This document shows, piece by piece, positions 62,465-64,000 of a stretch of 64,000 bases of DNA. The notes beneath the pieces were generated by a model, which saw only the letters and a program-made list of their open reading frames with translations, did no database searches and was not told the origin of the DNA. The stretch lies in NCBI RefSeq assembly GCF_003634635.1, contig NZ_RBJB01000005.1, positions 248,001 to 312,000 of the forward strand, given 5' to 3'. Origin of the DNA: Marinobacter nauticus (lineage in GTDB: Bacteria > Pseudomonadota > Gammaproteobacteria > Pseudomonadales > Oleiphilaceae). Every line of letters starts with the position of its first letter. Within the stretch, counting starts at the first letter, position 1. The position numbers and the translations under genes were made by a program.

Positions 62465-63196
62465 CTATTTGGTCATTGCGCGGGCGTTCAGGTACTCAGC
62501 GAAAAGCTTCAGCAAGTGATTTGCATCAGGGGCAGGGCATACACCCTGCAGCAGGCTCTGGGCGTCCAGGCCTTCGGCGACGATGTCCGGAAATTGGACT
62601 TCGAGGTAGGCTTTCATGATGGCTTCGGTGAATTCAGGATGAAACTGCACGCCCCAGGCATGTTCGCCAACCCGGAACGCCTGGTGTGGCTCGAAGGCTG
62701 AATTGGCAAGCAGTACAGCGCCCGGAGGGAGCTCAAGTGCTGATTGCTTGTGGGTCAGGTGGGCGGGGAATTCTGCCGGCAACTGACTGAACAGGGGGTC
62801 TGAACTGGCGCTGTCGAGCAATCGCACGGTGTGCGTGCCGGTCTCGCGGCCTTTAGGATGGTAATCTGCCTTGCCACCCATAGCGTGGGCCAGCAACTGG
62901 TGGCCATAGCAGACTCCGAGAAGTGGAACCCTGGTCTCGACGGCCTGTTTTATCCAGCGGGCGGTTTCTTCGCTCCAGGGCGCTTTGTCGCTGACCATTG
63001 CCGGCGAGCCGGTAATGACGATACCAGCCCAGTCGCTGGGAGCAGACGCGGGTGGCGTTTGCACGGCATCCAGCACGGTAACGTCAAGATCACCGTTGAG
63101 GTTGCGGAGGAACCAGGCGTCGAAATCACCAAACTGATCCCGTATCTGCGGGTAGGTTGAGCCTGTTTTCAGGATAATAACCTTTGGCTTTTCCAC
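62465..63196 (-). CDS. Class I glutamine amidotransferase (GMP synthase-like)
   Basis: The 243-residue protein starts at GTG 63196 (GGAGG 8 bp upstream). It has the nucleophile motif GVCYGHQLLAHAMGG near residues 96-110, and the His and Glu of the triad in WGVQFHPEFTE near 178-188. Stand-alone proteins of this kind often act on small-molecule gamma-glutamyl groups or serve unknown roles. No partner domain is next to it. It runs in the same direction as the YeeN-like gene, 53 bp downstream of it. Confidence 0.9.
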   Translation of the reverse strand: MEKPKVIILKTGSTYPQIRDQFGDFDAWFLRNLNGDLDVTVLDAVQTPPASAPSDWAGIVITGSPAMVSDKAPWSEETARWIKQAVETRVPLLGVCYGHQLLAHAMGGKADYHPKGRETGTHTVRLLDSASSDPLFSQLPAEFPAHLTHKQSALELPPGAVLLANSAFEPHQAFRVGEHAWGVQFHPEFTEAIMKAYLEVQFPDIVAEGLDAQSLLQGVCPAPDANHLLKLFAEYLNARAMTK

Positions 63197-63249
63197 GCCT
63201 GCTACCTCCGCCCTGTCGCGCCGCTGTGACTACACTTTGCCAGCAGAGG

Positions 63250-63975
63250 TTATTCCTGCGGCAGTTCTGCGTTGTGGAATACGTTCTGTACGTCGTCCAG
63301 ATCGTTAAGCATGTCGAGGAATTTCTCGAACATCGGGATGTCGTCGCCTTCTACCACGGTGGTGGTTTTTGGCAGGAACTGGATCTCGTCCACATCGAAC
63401 TCAATGCCTTCAAACGCGGCTTCCAGAGCTTGTTTGGCTTTGGCGTATTCGGTGTTCGGGGTGAATACCGTGATTTTGCCGTCTTCGCTTTCGATGTCGG
63501 TAACGTCCACGTCGGCTTCCATCAGGGCTTCCAGTACGGCCTCTTCATCCTGGCCGGCGAATGCAAAGATGGCGCAGTGATCAAACATGTGGGCCACGGC
63601 GCCCGGGGTGCCGATCTTGCACTTGGTTTTGGTGAACGCCAGGCGAACATCGCCAAAGGTTCGGTTCGGGTTGTCAGTCAGGCAGTCCACGATGACCATG
63701 CAGTTTCCGGGGCCATAGCCTTCGTAGCGGGCCGGCGCATAGTCTTCGCCTGCACCACCCTTGGCTTTGTCGATGGCTTTTTCAATAACGTGGGTGGGCA
63801 CCTGGTCTTTCTTGGCCCGCTCAATCAGCCCGCGCAGGGAAAGGTTGGCTTGCGGGTCGATGCCACCAGCCTTGGCGGCCATGTAGATCTCGCGGCCGTA
63901 CTTGCTGTAAACCTTGGTTTTCGCGGCGGCCGTTTTGGCCATGGATTCTTTGCGGTTTTGGTAGGCTCTGCCCAT
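63250..63975 (-). CDS. yeeN: YebC/TACO1-family protein of the YeeN type
   Basis: The 241-residue protein matches the YeeN branch: [19 protein letters not shown] at the N-terminus in place of the MAGHSKW of YebC, then [17 protein letters not shown] and [19 protein letters not shown]. YebC proteins are described as transcription regulators and, more recently, as factors helping translation of proline-rich tracts. Whether the YeeN branch does the same is not settled. AGAGGC precedes the ATG at 63975. The gene is complete in the window. Confidence 0.9.
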   Translation of the reverse strand: MGRAYQNRKESMAKTAAAKTKVYSKYGREIYMAAKAGGIDPQANLSLRGLIERAKKDQVPTHVIEKAIDKAKGGAGEDYAPARYEGYGPGNCMVIVDCLTDNPNRTFGDVRLAFTKTKCKIGTPGAVAHMFDHCAIFAFAGQDEEAVLEALMEADVDVTDIESEDGKITVFTPNTEYAKAKQALEAAFEGIEFDVDEIQFLPKTTTVVEGDDIPMFEKFLDMLNDLDDVQNVFHNAELPQE

Positions 63976-64000
63976 ATTCGCTGCCTCTAGGGTTCAGTGA

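Overview
The window looks like the chromosome of a Marinobacter species or close relative, a marine hydrocarbon- and lipid-degrading gammaproteobacterium. The main reason is a 513-residue alcohol-forming fatty acyl-CoA reductase that closely resembles the characterised Marinobacter wax-ester enzyme (Maqu_2507 type). Support comes from the dense acyl-CoA and acetate metabolism, the PA2778/PA2779-type pair, and many small conserved gammaproteobacterial proteins. I see no rRNA, tRNA, phage, insertion sequence or CRISPR array. Nearly all the DNA is coding.

Layout. 1-4.6 kb: a partial HDOD signalling gene, divergent from a MinD/ParA-like ATPase, then the fatty acyl-CoA reductase. 4.9-7.5 kb: acetyl-CoA synthetase followed by a NarL/LuxR-type response regulator of the CrbR/ErdR kind. 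7.6-9.1 kb: a large hairpin repeat and a fatty acid desaturase. 9-16 kb: a 2-hydroxyacid dehydrogenase, two PLP aminotransferases, a CPXCG protein, a DUF1439 lipoprotein, an isocitrate/isopropylmalate-type dehydrogenase and an EAL protein. 16.2-22.2 kb: a LysR regulator divergent from acyl-CoA dehydrogenase, SDR, APH-like kinase, histidine phosphatase and SDR, a layout that suggests hydroxyacyl-CoA catabolism by the ACAD10/11 or Lva logic. 22.3-29.1 kb: lipoproteins, a fasciclin protein, PBP4, a tandem GST-N protein, a GFA protein and a soluble sugar dehydrogenase.

29.2-38.1 kb is an iron-acquisition locus: a TonB siderophore receptor, a 37-residue membrane microprotein, a FhuF-like reductase, FhuB/D/C-like transporter parts and an ABC exporter, with Fur-like boxes at three promoters. 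38-45.8 kb: YaiI, a secreted histidine phosphatase, YjdM/PhnA, a DUF533 protein, a membrane GGDEF-EAL protein, PCuAC, two small enzymes and a lipid kinase. 45.8-56 kb: an OsmC-YcaO fusion, MtfA, a universal stress protein, RNase Z, a dienoyl-CoA isomerase-like crotonase, a CPBP protease, a hydrolase, ThpR, and a COG0523 GTPase behind a near-ideal Zur box. 56-64 kb: a DUF6160 protein beside an ASH-repeat secreted protein and an AraC regulator, then a methyltransferase, the PA2778/PA2779-like pair, a glutamine amidotransferase and a YeeN/YebC-type regulator.

The most unusual feature is a family of four intergenic hairpin elements (7611-7802, 18533-18640, 18691-18802, 38639-38750). A related core of about 54 nt, built from two small CC-loop hairpins, is enclosed by arms of 25-29 bp. 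The arms differ from copy to copy, yet within each copy they are perfectly or almost perfectly complementary. I do not recognise this as a named repeat family.
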